Below, piece after piece: positions 22,741 through 34,329 of a stretch of DNA of 64,000 nucleotides. Position numbers and translations under genes: made by a program. Under the pieces are notes generated by a model. The model saw nothing but the letters and a program-made list of their open reading frames with translations, did not search any database and was not told the origin of the DNA. Each line of letters starts with the position of its first letter. The first letter of the stretch is position 1. Source of the DNA: Panax quinquefolius (taxonomy: Eukaryota; Streptophyta; Magnoliopsida; Apiales; Araliaceae); NCBI GenBank assembly GCA_020205615.1, contig CM035167.1:26983130-27047129 (forward strand), written 5' to 3'.

Positions 22741-23520
22741 TGGAATCTTGGGGTAGGATTTTGAGGTTACCTTTTTCGTAGATATGCGACCATTTCTAGG
22801 ACATGATCCTGAAGGATCTTTGGAATGTCGGTAAAATCATTATGGACCGCATCATGTCCAAGAAGGTACGATTTTTCATTCGGATACATCAATCAATTAT
22901 TGCGTATCGGGATGTGTCCATTATGAGAAAACCATTTGAGATGATCTAGAAACTTATTCAGACAAGTATTTATTCCTTGATCTAATCAAAGAATCTTAAA
23001 ACTTTGTCAATTTGTTTCACTTACAATTCTTTGAACCTTTCAAATAATTCATACTTGTATTTCAAAGAAATACACACATTCAACTCTTTGAATGATCATC
23101 TCCTTTTCTTATACTAATTTGTTCAATTTACAAAATAATTTTTCACGTAAGTCAAGTATACAAAATTTATTAAGTAATATTCCGATTCTATACAAAACAT
23201 TATTATTATAAATAGAACAACAATTGTTCTTTATTATAATACCACAGATTTCATTGTCCAACAATAAAATGGAAATAATATTTTTAACAAGAACTAGAAT
23301 ACAATAACAACTTATTGACTTAATATATTTGCCCATAGACAGTGCTAAACTATAAGTTTCTATGGCTAATGTTGCAACCTTTGCTTCATTTCCCACACAT
23401 AGGATTACTTATACTTGTTTAGCTTTCTACTTCTGTTTGGTCCCTTCATAAATTTATATTTATGATAACCAAAGTCGGTATCCAATACCCAAGTAGAACC
23501 TTGACTTAAAGAAATTTTTT
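22740..23520 (-). pseudogene. Protease and integrase relic of element D
   Basis: The minus strand shows STWVLDTDFG at about 23480-23510 (copia protease WVLDTGCGSH with the active-site Gly changed to Asp), then GNEAKVATLAIETYSLAL at about 23340-23395, matching the same block of element E, and further left FERFKEL and RNRTFLDMMRSIM (integrase core end, compare RNRTLLDMVRSMM in E). The block at 23109-23396 is the longest open piece. The integrase Asp and Glu residues sit in broken sequence. Confidence 0.75.
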
Positions 23521-23539
23521 TTTAAATCATGACCAAATT

Positions 23540-24365
23540 TGTATTTATAACCGAAACTTCACTAAGCTTCTTTGGTTAGCCTCTGCAAGATGCTTCTCAT
23601 GCATTTCTTTCCAAAGGTCCGTGCTTATAGCGGTAGAAGCAAACTCCTTTGCTATCCGTATCAGTTTTGTTCTTATTATCCTTTGTTTTTGCCTTTCTAT
23701 ATACCTTCTTTGAATAGTTCTTCTTTTCAGAAGATCCTTTGGCCCCTACTAGTAAGACTTGATCTTTCTCGGTTGGAAAGTGACTCTCAACATTTTCAAC
23801 ATGTTAAGCAAATCAGCGAGGCTGATATCTAGCTTGTTCATATGAAAAATTCACAACAATTGTGAAAGGAGTCAGGGAGTGAGTGCAAGATCAAATCTTG
23901 GCTCAACTCTCCATCCATGACAAAACTCGTTGTCCTAATTGTTCAATCAAATTGATCATGTTTAGAACTTTTTGTCTGTACTATAGTGCCATTGGCCATT
24001 CTAGATCGGAAGAGCTCCTTAGATATCTGATATCTATTAGTCCTACTTTTCTCACCATCAACTACTTGATGTGCAGGAATATAGTAGGAGCATCCATAGT
24101 TTCATCTTCGATTTGAAGCTCGTTACTCATGGATCTGAGCATGATGCATCGAGCTAATCACATCATCTTGCCACTTTCTAAAAGTAGCAATCTCTTCCTC
24201 AAAGGCATTATTCGCAACCATTGCAGGATAGGTGTATTAAGGACATAAGATAGTTTTTCAAACCATGAGAACTATTCTCAAATTCCTTAACCAATCCATT
24301 TAATTGATGCAGTTAATTTAACATCTAATATGCTTCCTTGATGATAGTAATTTTAGACATTATAA
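23540..24365 (-). pseudogene. gag relic of element D
   Basis: The minus strand reads MSKITIIKEAY from 24360, then NGLVKEFENS; further left is CFYRYKHGPLERNA (about 23600-23640), a ruined CCHC knuckle in the place where E has CHLHGKHGLWKMNC. Many stops are present. It is assigned by position and these short matches only. Confidence 0.55.
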
Positions 24366-24564
24366 AATTACGTAAATGAATTTGTAATTAACAACATTTT
24401 AACATACATTCTTTTATTAATTACCAAAATAATTTAGGTCTTATTTTAAATTGGTATCTCCCACTATTTTCTTCAAACTATATTACCCTCACTTATATAG
24501 TTCGACAAAATCTAATTAAAGATTTGCTAGTGAGAATAAGGATCCCATTTCAAATGTATATAGC

Positions 24565-24862
24565 CTTGTGGTGACACAACAAACTATATATAAATAAATA
24601 GGTAGACAACTTTTGTCAATTACATCAACTATGCAACTCCAGTATTTTGCCTCTTAGATTATTTTGATCAAGTGGTGGCACATCAGAATCAAAATTATCC
24701 AAGTTAAGTCCGACCTAGCACTCCATATATTCAAAAAGAAAAATATCATCTCTTGTGGTGACACAACAAAACAATATTGTTCAATTTTCTTTATAAGCAT
24801 CAAATGTGATAAATTAACATCTTAAATACTTAATACTTTCCTTGTGGTGACACAACAAACTC
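24565..24862 (+). repeat. Three copies of CTTGTGGTGACACAAC
   Basis: Starts at 24565, 24752 and 24841; each continues AAA(C/A). The spacing is irregular (187 and 89 bp) and the copies are nearly identical while the sequence between them is unlike. Within each, GTGGTGACAC is close to an imperfect palindrome. Confidence 0.8.
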
Positions 24863-25635
24863 ATATTAAATATTTAATACTCTATTAATTTTATCATGCT
24901 AGAAGGCTTGACGTTCGATATTCCAAATATCTTTGAACGCTTAGGACTTAATATATAAAAAAATTGAGGTTTTGTTATTAATTTGTCTCATCTTGTTTTA
25001 GCGCATTTATTATATATATATAAAATACGCATTATATTAATGAACATGCAAGCATGTTTGCATAATATATAATATATATAGTATAAGCATGCACATATAG
25101 AATACTATATTCTACCCGGATTGATTATGGACTTTTATTCTAGTTTGGTTCACTAGAGCCACCAAGTGAACCAAAAGGTCAAACCCCAGGGGTGCAAGAA
25201 ATAATATTTAAATATAACTATTACATTTAAACCGGGCTCCATTACAAAACGGGTCTTCAAGCTTCTTGTCCTTGATCTCTAATTTTTCAAAATAATTCTA
25301 AATATTCCTATTACAAAACTATTTAAAATAAATAGAAACCTTGATCGTGATCGAGGGAAATGCATAGGAGGAGATAGAATTTACATTAAGAAAAATTTAG
25401 AAGGCAACGATGTACGCAGAACCCATTTAATAAAACCCATACATTCATACGCATCCAACTAAAATAAAATCCAATCTCATTTGGTCAATAATTCATAATC
25501 AATCCCATTTATTATCATACACATCCCGTATACGCATCAATAAATAACATTCATCTCATGAATAATAAACATTTAATATATATATTGATATCATTTAATG
25601 GGCAAATTTAGTTAGATAAAATCTAATTTTTGAAT

Positions 25636-26420
25636 CAAAATAAACTCCTTTATTTTAATCCAACTTTAAATCAAAATAAAACTATTTTATTTTAATTTAT
25701 CAAATTTTGAATAAAATAAACTATTTTATTTTAATCAAAAATTTTAATCAAAATAAACTCCTTTATTTTAATTAATTATGGAATCCAATTCCATATATAA
25801 AAATCTTTAATTAAAATAAACTCTTTTATTTTAATTAATTAATGAATCCAATTCCATGTAAAAAAAAATCTTTATTAAAGGAAACACGGATTATCTTTTT
25901 CCTATTCACAAATAAACTCCTTTATTTTGAATAATATGAAATCTTATTTCATATTTAAATAAACTCCTTTATTTAAAGAAATACAGATTTTCTTTCCTAT
26001 TCACAAATAAACTCTTTTATTTTGAATAATATGAAATCCTATTTCATATCTAAATAAACTCCTTTATTTAAGGAAAGATCAATTTCAACTCCAATTAGTT
26101 ATCATGGAATCCAATTCCAACTCTAATTAGTTAGCATGAAATTCTAATTTTAAAATTAAAATAAACTTTTTATTTTAATTATAAAATCATTAAGATTAAA
26201 ATAAAACTTTATATTTTAATATTAAAATAAACCTTTTTTATTTTAAGATTAAAATAAACCTTTTATTTTAAAATTAAAATAAACTTTTATTTTAAGATTA
26301 AAATAATTATATATATATATAATATTCAATTTTAAAATTAAAATAAACTCTATATTTTAATATTAAAATAAACCTTTTATTTTAAAATTAAAATAAACAT
26401 TTTATTTTTATTATAAAATA
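25636..26420. repeat. Array of short hairpin units AAAATAAA-(3-5 nt)-TTTATTTT
   Basis: About 18 copies of AAAATAAACTCCTTTATTTT and variants (loops CTCC, CTCT, CTA, CC, C), spaced about 25 to 60 bp apart. Each unit is a self-complementary stem with a short pyrimidine-rich loop. It lies in the D leader; no comparable array is seen in element E. Confidence 0.8.
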
Positions 26421-26454
26421 ATTAGGAATATATCATATATATATTATATATATT

Positions 26455-26456
<2 letters not shown>

Positions 26457-26493
<37 letters not shown>

Positions 26494-26497
26494 CGGA

Positions 26498-26530
<33 letters not shown>
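26457..26530. repeat. Two (AT)n microsatellites
   Basis: TA runs at about 26457-26488 and 26502-26530, separated by TTACGGAACAC. Confidence 0.95.
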
Positions 26531-26534
<4 letters not shown>

Positions 26535-26974
26535 CCGAAAGTTCCTGGCTTCCTTTGTTTTTAAATCTGTTAGCAGCAGGAAACTAAAAAAACAAAAAAA
26601 AGGAAAATCGTGAATCACTTGCACTTTGTGCTGCCGGATTTTCAAACGCAAATCATGCCTTGAAATCCGTGCATGTTCAAAAATTAATTGTAACAAAAAA
26701 ACTGCTGCCTTTTTTTTTTTTCGTTTACCGTGCGCCGCCCCTTGATTTCCGTGCGGTTAGATAAAATTTCACCAGCTGCCTCTTTTTTTATGTAAAGCCA
26801 GTCCGGTTTTTCCAAAAAAAAAAAATTGACCTTTTTTTTTTTTTTTTTTTTTCGTTTAATAAATTTTATACAATAAAATTATGCCCAATTAAATTGTTCT
26901 AAACACATATCAATATACATATCAAATTAAAATAATTAATAATTAGATAAAGGTTTGTATTATTCGACGCCAAT

Positions 26975-28847
26975 CGTTAGGTTTTGTAATATTCATAACG
27001 AATCAAATTGCATAAAAGTCTTGAGCGTGTAAAAATCGAGTTTAAAATTTTTACAAACCATATACCCGGATCACCCTTTATGCACAATTATTAATTAAAC
27101 GAAAAAGATAACGAATGAGAATCATACCCTTGAAGATCGAAGCTTCCTCCAGTACAAGTTCACCTCCAATCCTTTTCGTTCAACTTGAATCCACCGGGTT
27201 TGGTTCCTTCCTTCGATCAACGTTAGCCACCCAAATGTTTGGCCTCTGAGGTGATCCACCAAGGAAGAAGAAAATTCAAGAAGATGGGTGTTGTGGCTAA
27301 CCCTAGTTTTCTATCTCTATAAAAAAAGACTCTCCAACAAATTGGAATTATTACGTTGTAAAAGTCAATAACCCCACCACCCATAATAAGACTCCTCTTA
27401 TTTATAGATGCCAAGCAACCCATCTTAATAATTAAGGAATTGAGTTTTATTTAATTAATTAAATTCTTTTAATTAATTAAGCTCCCTAATCTTATTAGGG
27501 ATAATTAATTAAACTCTTTTAATTAATTTAACCTCCTAATCTTATTAGGAATAAATGAAAGTACTTATATTAAATTAATTCCTAAACTCTTTTAGAAATT
27601 AAAATAATAATAATTGTAATAATATTAATAAGACTCCTCTTATTAATTTATATTTAATATTTCTAAAATATTAAATAATAAATATTAAAGCTATTTAATT
27701 TATTCTATCACCATAGATTAAATTAAATATACATAACTTTATATTATTACGATTATGCCATTAACTTCTTAAATAATTATTCTTCCTTTTATGGTGTGAC
27801 CCTTTAGGTTCTCCATATAAAAATAGGTTGTGAATAAATCAATTAGAACAATTCTAATCTTATTTAAATAAATAAATTAAACAATTAATTTATTTAAATA
27901 AATAATATTTATTCTACAATAGGGATAAGCCTCCCCTAATGATCAACGACTTTCCGGATAATATAGATTTCAACATTAATCATTAAAGAACCTTTGAGTA
28001 AATAGTTACCGTGACAATTCAATCCTTCCACCATACAATGTCCCAATTAAATATAAGACATGGAATTATTATCAAGTCTTATTTTATTTAATTATATGTA
28101 TTTCGATCCTTAAATGCACAACTCAAATAATGCAAATTAGAAACTCCTTTCTAATTTCATTCTCATTGCCGAGGACTACTTGGGTTGTCATTTATCGAAT
28201 CACATAGGACATTCTCTTCTTTTATTAGAAGTGGTAGATTCTTTATTGATCATACATTATCTCCATGTATACAACTTATTATACCCAAGCATACCCTTTG
28301 ATATACCCTAAGGGTTTTAAGGAATAAGTCAAAGTATAACTCATCATACACAAGATACTATGATGATCTCAAGTCCAAGGATTACTTGTACTACTATCAC
28401 TACAGAATTCCTATTGACAGCAAATAAAACTCCATTAGGTATTCCTTAGCGAGCCACGTCAAATGAACTTATTCTCTAATAAGCACCTACATACTGCTTT
28501 TAGTGTCTCCACATAAATGATCATGAGATCAATCATCCTCATCCAATGAGCAAGCAACGTATGTACCAATCTATCCGGATTCACTAATCCCCAATTTAGT
28601 AATCCAACGATTGGGAACTATTTTAGTTTTAAGCTTTCTAAGTATTTAGATCTCATTAGAATGATCATCATCATTATTCTAAAAGCATTGCTTAAAACTA
28701 TGGGTTTATCACATATTATAAAACAGCATCATGTAGATAATTAAAAGCCTTTAATAAATTAATACTTTTATTAATAAATGAATAAGATTGTTACAAAGTA
28801 TATGCTTTATCATCAAACATGATTGGCTTGTGTGCATACTACTTTCA
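26975..28847 (-). mobile_element. 5' LTR of element D
   Basis: 1,873 bp, matching 19481-21362 throughout. Its plus-strand left edge is CGTTAGGTTTTGTAAT (mutated TGTTAGG) and its right edge is TACTACTTTCA followed by the TSD CTTCT. Confidence 0.92.
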
Positions 28848-29690
28848 CTTCTCGGCTTACCCCAGAGCGTGAAATTGAATTTTGTATTGACCTTGAACCC
28901 AGACAAAACCCATTTCCAAAGCCCCATATCGAATGGCTCTATTGAACTTCGAGATTTAAAGACCCAACCGCAGGAATTGTTAGACATTGGCTTTTTATTC
29001 GTCCTCTAGTACGTCTCCTTGGGTGCTCTTGTTTCTATTCAGTAAAGAAGAAAGATGGGAGTATGCGACTTTGTATTGATTATCGGGAGTTGAATCATGT
29101 CACCATCAAAATAGGTACCCATTGCCATGTATTGATGACTGTTTGACGACGATTGCAAGGCAAAGAAATTCTTTTCAAAGATTGATCTTCATTCCGGATA
29201 TCACCAATTGAAGATTAAAACCGATGACATTTCAAAGACGGCTTTCAGAACTCTGTACAGGCATTACGAATTCCTAGTCATGTCTTTTGGATTGACTAAT
29301 GCTCCTGCTGCCTTCATGGATATGTTGAACCGAGTATTCAAGGAATATTTGGATCACTTTGTGGTCGTCTTTATTGATAACATCCTCATTTACTCCAAAA
29401 GCCGTGAAGATCATTAGCAACACTTGAGGCTGATACTCCAAAAGCTTCATGAAAACAAGCTTTATGCCAAGTTGAAGAAATGCGAGTTCTGGCTTGAAGA
29501 AGTAGCATTCCTTGGGCACGTAGTATCAAGTCATGGAATATGTGTTGACCCAGCGAAGATTAATGTAATACAAAGCTGGGAGCAACCTAAATCAGTGACC
29601 GAAGTACGTAGCTTTCTCGGCTTAGCTGGTTATTATCGGAGATTCGTAGAAGGGTTTTCTCGAATCGCTACTCCATTAACTTAGCTAACT
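28848..29690 (+). pseudogene. Reverse transcriptase of element A (broken)
   Basis: It resumes the A pol after D: the frame opens with GLPPEREIEF-like sequence at 28853, then [18 protein letters not shown] near 29045 and [22 protein letters not shown] text near 29175-29225 split by frameshifts. [18 protein letters not shown] (29288) and [12 protein letters not shown] (29366) are the palm motifs. The catalytic Asp-Asp pair of the usual FIDDI reads Asp-Asn. [20 protein letters not shown] (29600) ends the connection part. Stops at 29415 and 29682, plus indels, make it inactive. Confidence 0.9.
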
Positions 29691-30295
29691 CGAAAAGATA
29701 CAAAATTTGGTTGGAGCGAGGAATGTGAGAAGAGTTTTCAAGAACTCAAGAGGAGACTTATTTCAGCACCTGTTCTGACAATACCATCTAGTTCGGAGGG
29801 ATTTTCCATCTACAGTGATGCTTCCGGCAAAGGGTTAAGATGTGTTCTCATGCAACATGGGAAATTCATAGCCTATGCCTCTCGACAACTCAAAGTATAT
29901 GAGAGAAATTATCATACTCATGATCTAGAGTTGGCAGTTGTTGTCTTCGCACTTAAAATTTAGAGGCATTATCTGTATGGGAAAAAGTGGAGATCTATAC
30001 GGATCATAAAAGCCTCAAATATTTCTTCACTCAAAAGGAACTCAACATGCGGCAACGACATTGGCTCAAACTGTTGAAAGATTATGATCATACTATTCAA
30101 TACCATCCTGGAAAAGTGAACTTGGTAGCTGACGCATTGAGTAGAATATCATATGCGGGTACGAGTGCGATATTGTCAACACAAAGGCCCATTTTATATG
30201 ACTTGCAAAGGATGGAGATAGAGTTAAAGACTTTAGGGAACCACGTGATGATGGTAAATATACGAGTTGAACCGACTTTAATTGATAAAGTTTAA
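29691..30295 (+). pseudogene. RNase H of element A (broken)
   Basis: It follows the reverse transcriptase: [18 protein letters not shown] (about 29805), [16 protein letters not shown] (29865), [11 protein letters not shown] then a stop at 29961, and, after a one-base slip, [20 protein letters not shown] (29985) and NLVADALSR (30121). This domain would degrade the RNA of the RNA-DNA hybrid. The order and words match gypsy RNase H. One stop and one frameshift are visible. Confidence 0.88.
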
Positions 30296-31400
30296 GTTGC
30301 TCAAGCTACAAACCTGGAGCTGATGCATATGAAGAAGAAAGTGCAAGAAGGTGATATCCCGCAAGCAAGAATTGATGAAAAATGAATACTTAGAGTCAAC
30401 TCCAGACTTTGTGTTCCTAACGACCCTGATTTAAAGTATAAAATCATGATGGAGGCGCACAACACACCGTTTGTAATCCATCCTAGGAGTGCCAAAATGT
30501 ATCATGATCTTCGACATATATTTTGGTGGAGCAATATGAAGAGAGAGATAGCGGAGTTTATCTCAAGGTGTTTAACTTGTCAACGAGTCAAGGCAGAGTA
30601 TCAAGTGCCAAAAGGTCCATTCCAACCACTTGAAATTCTAGAATGGAAGTGGGAGCATATTACCATGGATTTTGTTACCGGTCTCCCCAAGGTTTCTCAA
30701 TGCATAGATGCAATTTGGGTCGTTGTTATTAGATTGACCAAGTCTGCTCATTTCTTACCTATACGAGAAACTTTTTCACTTGAACGTCTTGCTTGTATGT
30801 ACATAAATAAGATTGTAAGACTGCATGGTATGCCAGTATCCATAGTTTCAGATCGAGACCCAAGATTCACTTCACGGTTTTGGGCTAGTTTGTAAAAAAC
30901 TATGGGTACGGATTAACGATTTAGTTCAGCATATCATCCTCAAACGTAGGGGCAGTCGGAGAGGACTATTTAAACTCTTGAAGATCTATTAAGACTCTGT
31001 GTCCTTGACTTCAAAGGAAGTTGGGACAAGTTCTTGCCATTAGTGGAATTCTCCTACAACAATAGTTATCAAGCAAGTATCGGCATGACGCCATTTGAGG
31101 TGTTGTATGGAAGAAAGTGTCGTTCTCCAGTATGCTGGGATGAGGTGGGTGAAGCAATGTTATTGGGACCGGAGTTGGTACGTATGACTACAAAAAAGAT
31201 TCAAACGATCCGACAACGTATAAAAACCTCACAAGATCGACAAAAGAGTTATGCTGATCTTCATCGAAAGGACGTGGAATTCAATATTGGAGATCATGTG
31301 TTGTTACGTGTTGCTCCATGGAAAGGAGTTACGAGATTTGGAAAGAGATGGAAGCTCAATCCTCTATTTATTGGCCCATTTTTAATCCTCGATTGAGTAG
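30296..31400 (+). pseudogene. Integrase of element A (broken)
   Basis: The zinc-binding part runs [19 protein letters not shown] ... [11 protein letters not shown] (30456-30600). The catalytic core has [11 protein letters not shown] (first Asp, near 30668), [10 protein letters not shown] (second Asp, near 30848) and GQSERTI (catalytic Glu, near 30955). In-frame stops fall near 30893, just before GQSE and after ERTI. The C-terminal part reads [29 protein letters not shown] (31040), [12 protein letters not shown] and [17 protein letters not shown]. Integrase joins the cDNA ends to the target; here it is non-functional. Confidence 0.9.
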
Positions 31401-31730
31401 GAACTGTGGCCTATAGACTCTCTTTACCGCAAAGTATGTCTCACGTTCATAACATTTTTCACATATCCATGTTACGTAAATATGTGGAAGACCTGAACCA
31501 CATTATTGAATTAGAACCAGACGAAATAGCGAAAGATTTAACGTATGAAGAGGTTCCTGTTAAAATGTTGGATAAGAAAGAGCATATTCTACGCTCCAAG
31601 GTTATACCTCAAGTCAAAGTTTTGTGGAGAAACCACGATATTGAGGAAATAACCTGGAGTTAGAATCTGAAATGAGATCAAGGTATCCTCACCTCTTCGT
31701 CATACCAGGTATGTACCCTAATTTTGAGGG
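31401..31730 (+). pseudogene. Integrase tail and chromodomain of element A
   Basis: After the stop at 31394 the frame continues AYRLSLPQSMSHVHNIFHISMLRKY (31409), the gypsy integrase C-terminal signature, then ILRSKVIPQVKVLWRNHDIEEITW (31580-31650), the chromodomain that in chromoviruses binds histone marks and directs insertion into heterochromatin. A one-base loss after EEITW shifts the frame; the expected C-terminal tail with RSRYPHLF continues in the next frame to about 31702. This tail places A in the chromovirus clade. Confidence 0.88.
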
Positions 31731-31740
31731 AAAAATTTCA

Positions 31741-31754
31741 TAAGAAGGGGAGGT
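31741..31754 (+). other. Polypurine tract of element A
   Basis: TAAGAAGGGGAGGT directly before the LTR start TGTGAGACCCC, as expected for plus-strand priming. Confidence 0.88.
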
Positions 31755-32608
31755 TGTGAGACCCCAACTTTTATGAATAAAGATGAATTTTCTATAAATA
31801 TCATTTTTGAATATTAAGGAGTGAATTTGATATAATGTTATAGTTGTGGGTAATATTTATAAATTTTGCAAAGTACGCAAGTTGTTATATTATATTCGAT
31901 TGGTCGGGAAATATTCGTTTTAAATAGGGAATATTCGTACGACAACACAATCATTGGTGGACCCCACAACGTAATTATTATCAGAATGAGAAAACGACAG
32001 AAATATCTTTTTATAAAAATAACGGCGGAAGTTTATTGTTAAACTGTTGAAATAACCGGTGTTAAAAGTACAATAATACGCGTGCTTGCATAGTAGCACA
32101 CGGTATTAATTATTGATGCTTACGTGAGCAGTCACTCAGTTATACTCAATCTCTCATATTATTGATTCAATTATTGTCACAGTATCATCTGCATAATATT
32201 TTAAATCAATAATTGAGACGACAAAGTTATTAATATTATTATTTGCAATATTGACGATGTCTAGAAGTTCTGTCAAGGAGATGTTTGGTCACCTAATTAA
32301 GCGCCAATAGGGAGAAATCCTTATTGGAAAACACCATCTTTCCTGGGAACGACCTGGTTGTTAAATATTGCGAATTATAATAATGATGATAAATGTTGTT
32401 AAAAATATTGAGGGGATTTTTTATGAAGTATTTGTTGTATTTATGGACCCCCCCATTTATCCATTTTTCAAAATAATCGGTAGAAAGTTATTAAATATTT
32501 TTTATATTATAAAGGTGGGCCCACATGTGGGGACAACATGTGGGGCCCACATGTTAATTGTTATGAATTGTCGTAAGAGGGGGCGAGTACATAACGTGAA
32601 TTGGATGG

Positions 32609-32612
<4 letters not shown>

Positions 32613-32653
<41 letters not shown>

Positions 32654-32743
32654 TTTTATAAGTTGTTTTATATATATATATATAGATACATGTGTTTGAT
32701 GAATTTAAAGGGGAGATTTGACTTTGCATAGGCAAGGCAAAGG

Positions 32744-32794
<51 letters not shown>
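32613..32794. repeat. (AT)n runs flanking a unique ~95-bp segment, A 3' LTR
   Basis: AT runs at 32613-32649 and 32745-32794, with a smaller one near 32672-32684. The segment between, with GATACATGTGTTTGATG and TTTGCATAGGCAAGGC, is missing from the 5' LTR. Confidence 0.9.
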
Positions 32795-32802
<8 letters not shown>

Positions 32803-34329
32803 TTTGTTTTATTTGATTATAAATAGAATATATTATATTTTATTTAAAGTTTTTGTTTTATTAGAATATTTTATTGCACAGTAATGAATAGTAAAATCAA
32901 AATTTTAAAAGTTTGAGATTTAATTCGTTACTTGAGTGAATTAAATCGAATATTTACTATCAAAGATGCCGATTTTCTAAATTCAAATAGTATCCTTTCC
33001 ATTCTCCTATAAATAAGATGCTTAGTTTAAATTAAAAATCACACCAGAGTCAGATAATTATTCTTCTATAATATTGGGCGTATTTCTTTCGAGTTTTAGA
33101 AAGCTTTGAGCGTAGAAAATAGTATAAGATTTCTTCAAGAATATCCCCGCTATACTTGTTAGAATACTCTTCTTTTCAAGGTAAGGGATGTTATTTTTGT
33201 TCAATATTCATATGAAATAATATTTTCTTCCATACTCTGTAGTATGTAAGTAATATTATTTTGTTTTAGATTCCGAATTCTATACTCATTTTGTTAAAGT
33301 TTTGACTTCTATACTCCATGAAATTAGTAGAATATCCTTGATATTTGCGCTTCATCCAGTATCTTTTCATGGAAATATTATTCTGAGCATTCTTGATAAG
33401 TTTTAATATTTCATGCCGGAGTACTATTCACAGGGTTACTATTCCCAAAGTTACTATTCACGGGGTACTATTCACTCAGTTACTATTCACCCTGGGTACT
33501 ATTCATGGCAAAAATTGATTCCTTCTCGGTCCAAATCATTTTTGATACAATATTATTCTTGAATTTTACTCCACAAAGCAGTATCATGTTGACAATTTGG
33601 ACATTATTGAATTCTGGATAAATTAAATTATAAATCTTTAAAAATTTATCCTTTACTTTCTTTTAATTGAATTCTTATATCATTGTCATCATCCTCATGT
33701 TTATATTGTTGTGAAAGTCATCTTTGGCCCGTAGTGCATAGATGGACTTGGTATGATTATGACTAGGGATTATTCGGTATAATCATGACTATAATGTTAT
33801 AAATGATGTGGTAAAAGTCTTCATTGGTCCGTAGTGCATTGATGGATAGGTGTTGGCATGATCATGACCATTGGTGAAAACACGAATATCCTTGTCCCGT
33901 CGTGCATGGATAATTTGTGGTTGTAATACTAATGAATATCCTTGGCCGTAGTGTAGGGATGATTCAATGATGTGGATTATTTTTTAAGTTGAGTCTCAAC
34001 TATAAAACTATTGATAAACTTTTTAAATCATAGAAGATAGTAGATTTCATGTTCCACTTGACTCTTCTAATGGATTGCTTGTTCCGCTGCAGTTAAACTT
34101 GATGTTTATTATATTTTATCAGTTTAACACTGTTGAAGGCTAACGATAATTTATTTTGCATTATCTTAGTCATAATATTTCTTACTGGGCTAGTTGAGCT
34201 CACCCTTTGCTTTCATTGTTCTCTTCAGGAAATGAGAATATAGCTGAGACTAGTCGGGGAACGGAGTGACGGTCCAGATGGTAGCATTAGTAGTCCTCAC
34301 TATTCTGTGAAATAGTGTGACAATAAATG

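Larger units (their letters stand above)
24366..26974 (-). mobile_element. Non-coding 5' leader of element D
   Basis: About 2.6 kb between the gag start and the 5' LTR, unusually long for a copia leader. It contains three copies of CTTGTGGTGACACAACAAA (24565, 24752, 24841), an array of AAAATAAA..TTTATTTT hairpins, two AT microsatellites and a T run near 26831-26852. No protein coding is seen. The expected primer-binding site next to the LTR reads (minus strand) ATTGGCGTCGAATAA, which I cannot assign to a tRNA. Confidence 0.7.
19481..28847 (-). mobile_element. Element D: degenerate Ty1/copia retrotransposon, minus strand
   Basis: In its own orientation it starts TGAAAGTAGTATGC at 28847 and ends at 19481. 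LTRs of 1,873 bp (right, 5') and 1,882 bp (left, 3') flank an internal region with gag, protease, integrase, reverse transcriptase and RNase H relics in copia order. TSDs are CTTCC and CTTCT, one mismatch. It sits between the protease and reverse transcriptase parts of A; the A frame resumes immediately after. It is the same family as solo LTR C, and its proteins are related to those of element E. It is heavily mutated. Confidence 0.9.

Noticed and set aside
26433..26696. Minus-strand ORF with Tyr-Ile repeats
   Set aside because: Translation of AT microsatellites in the D leader.
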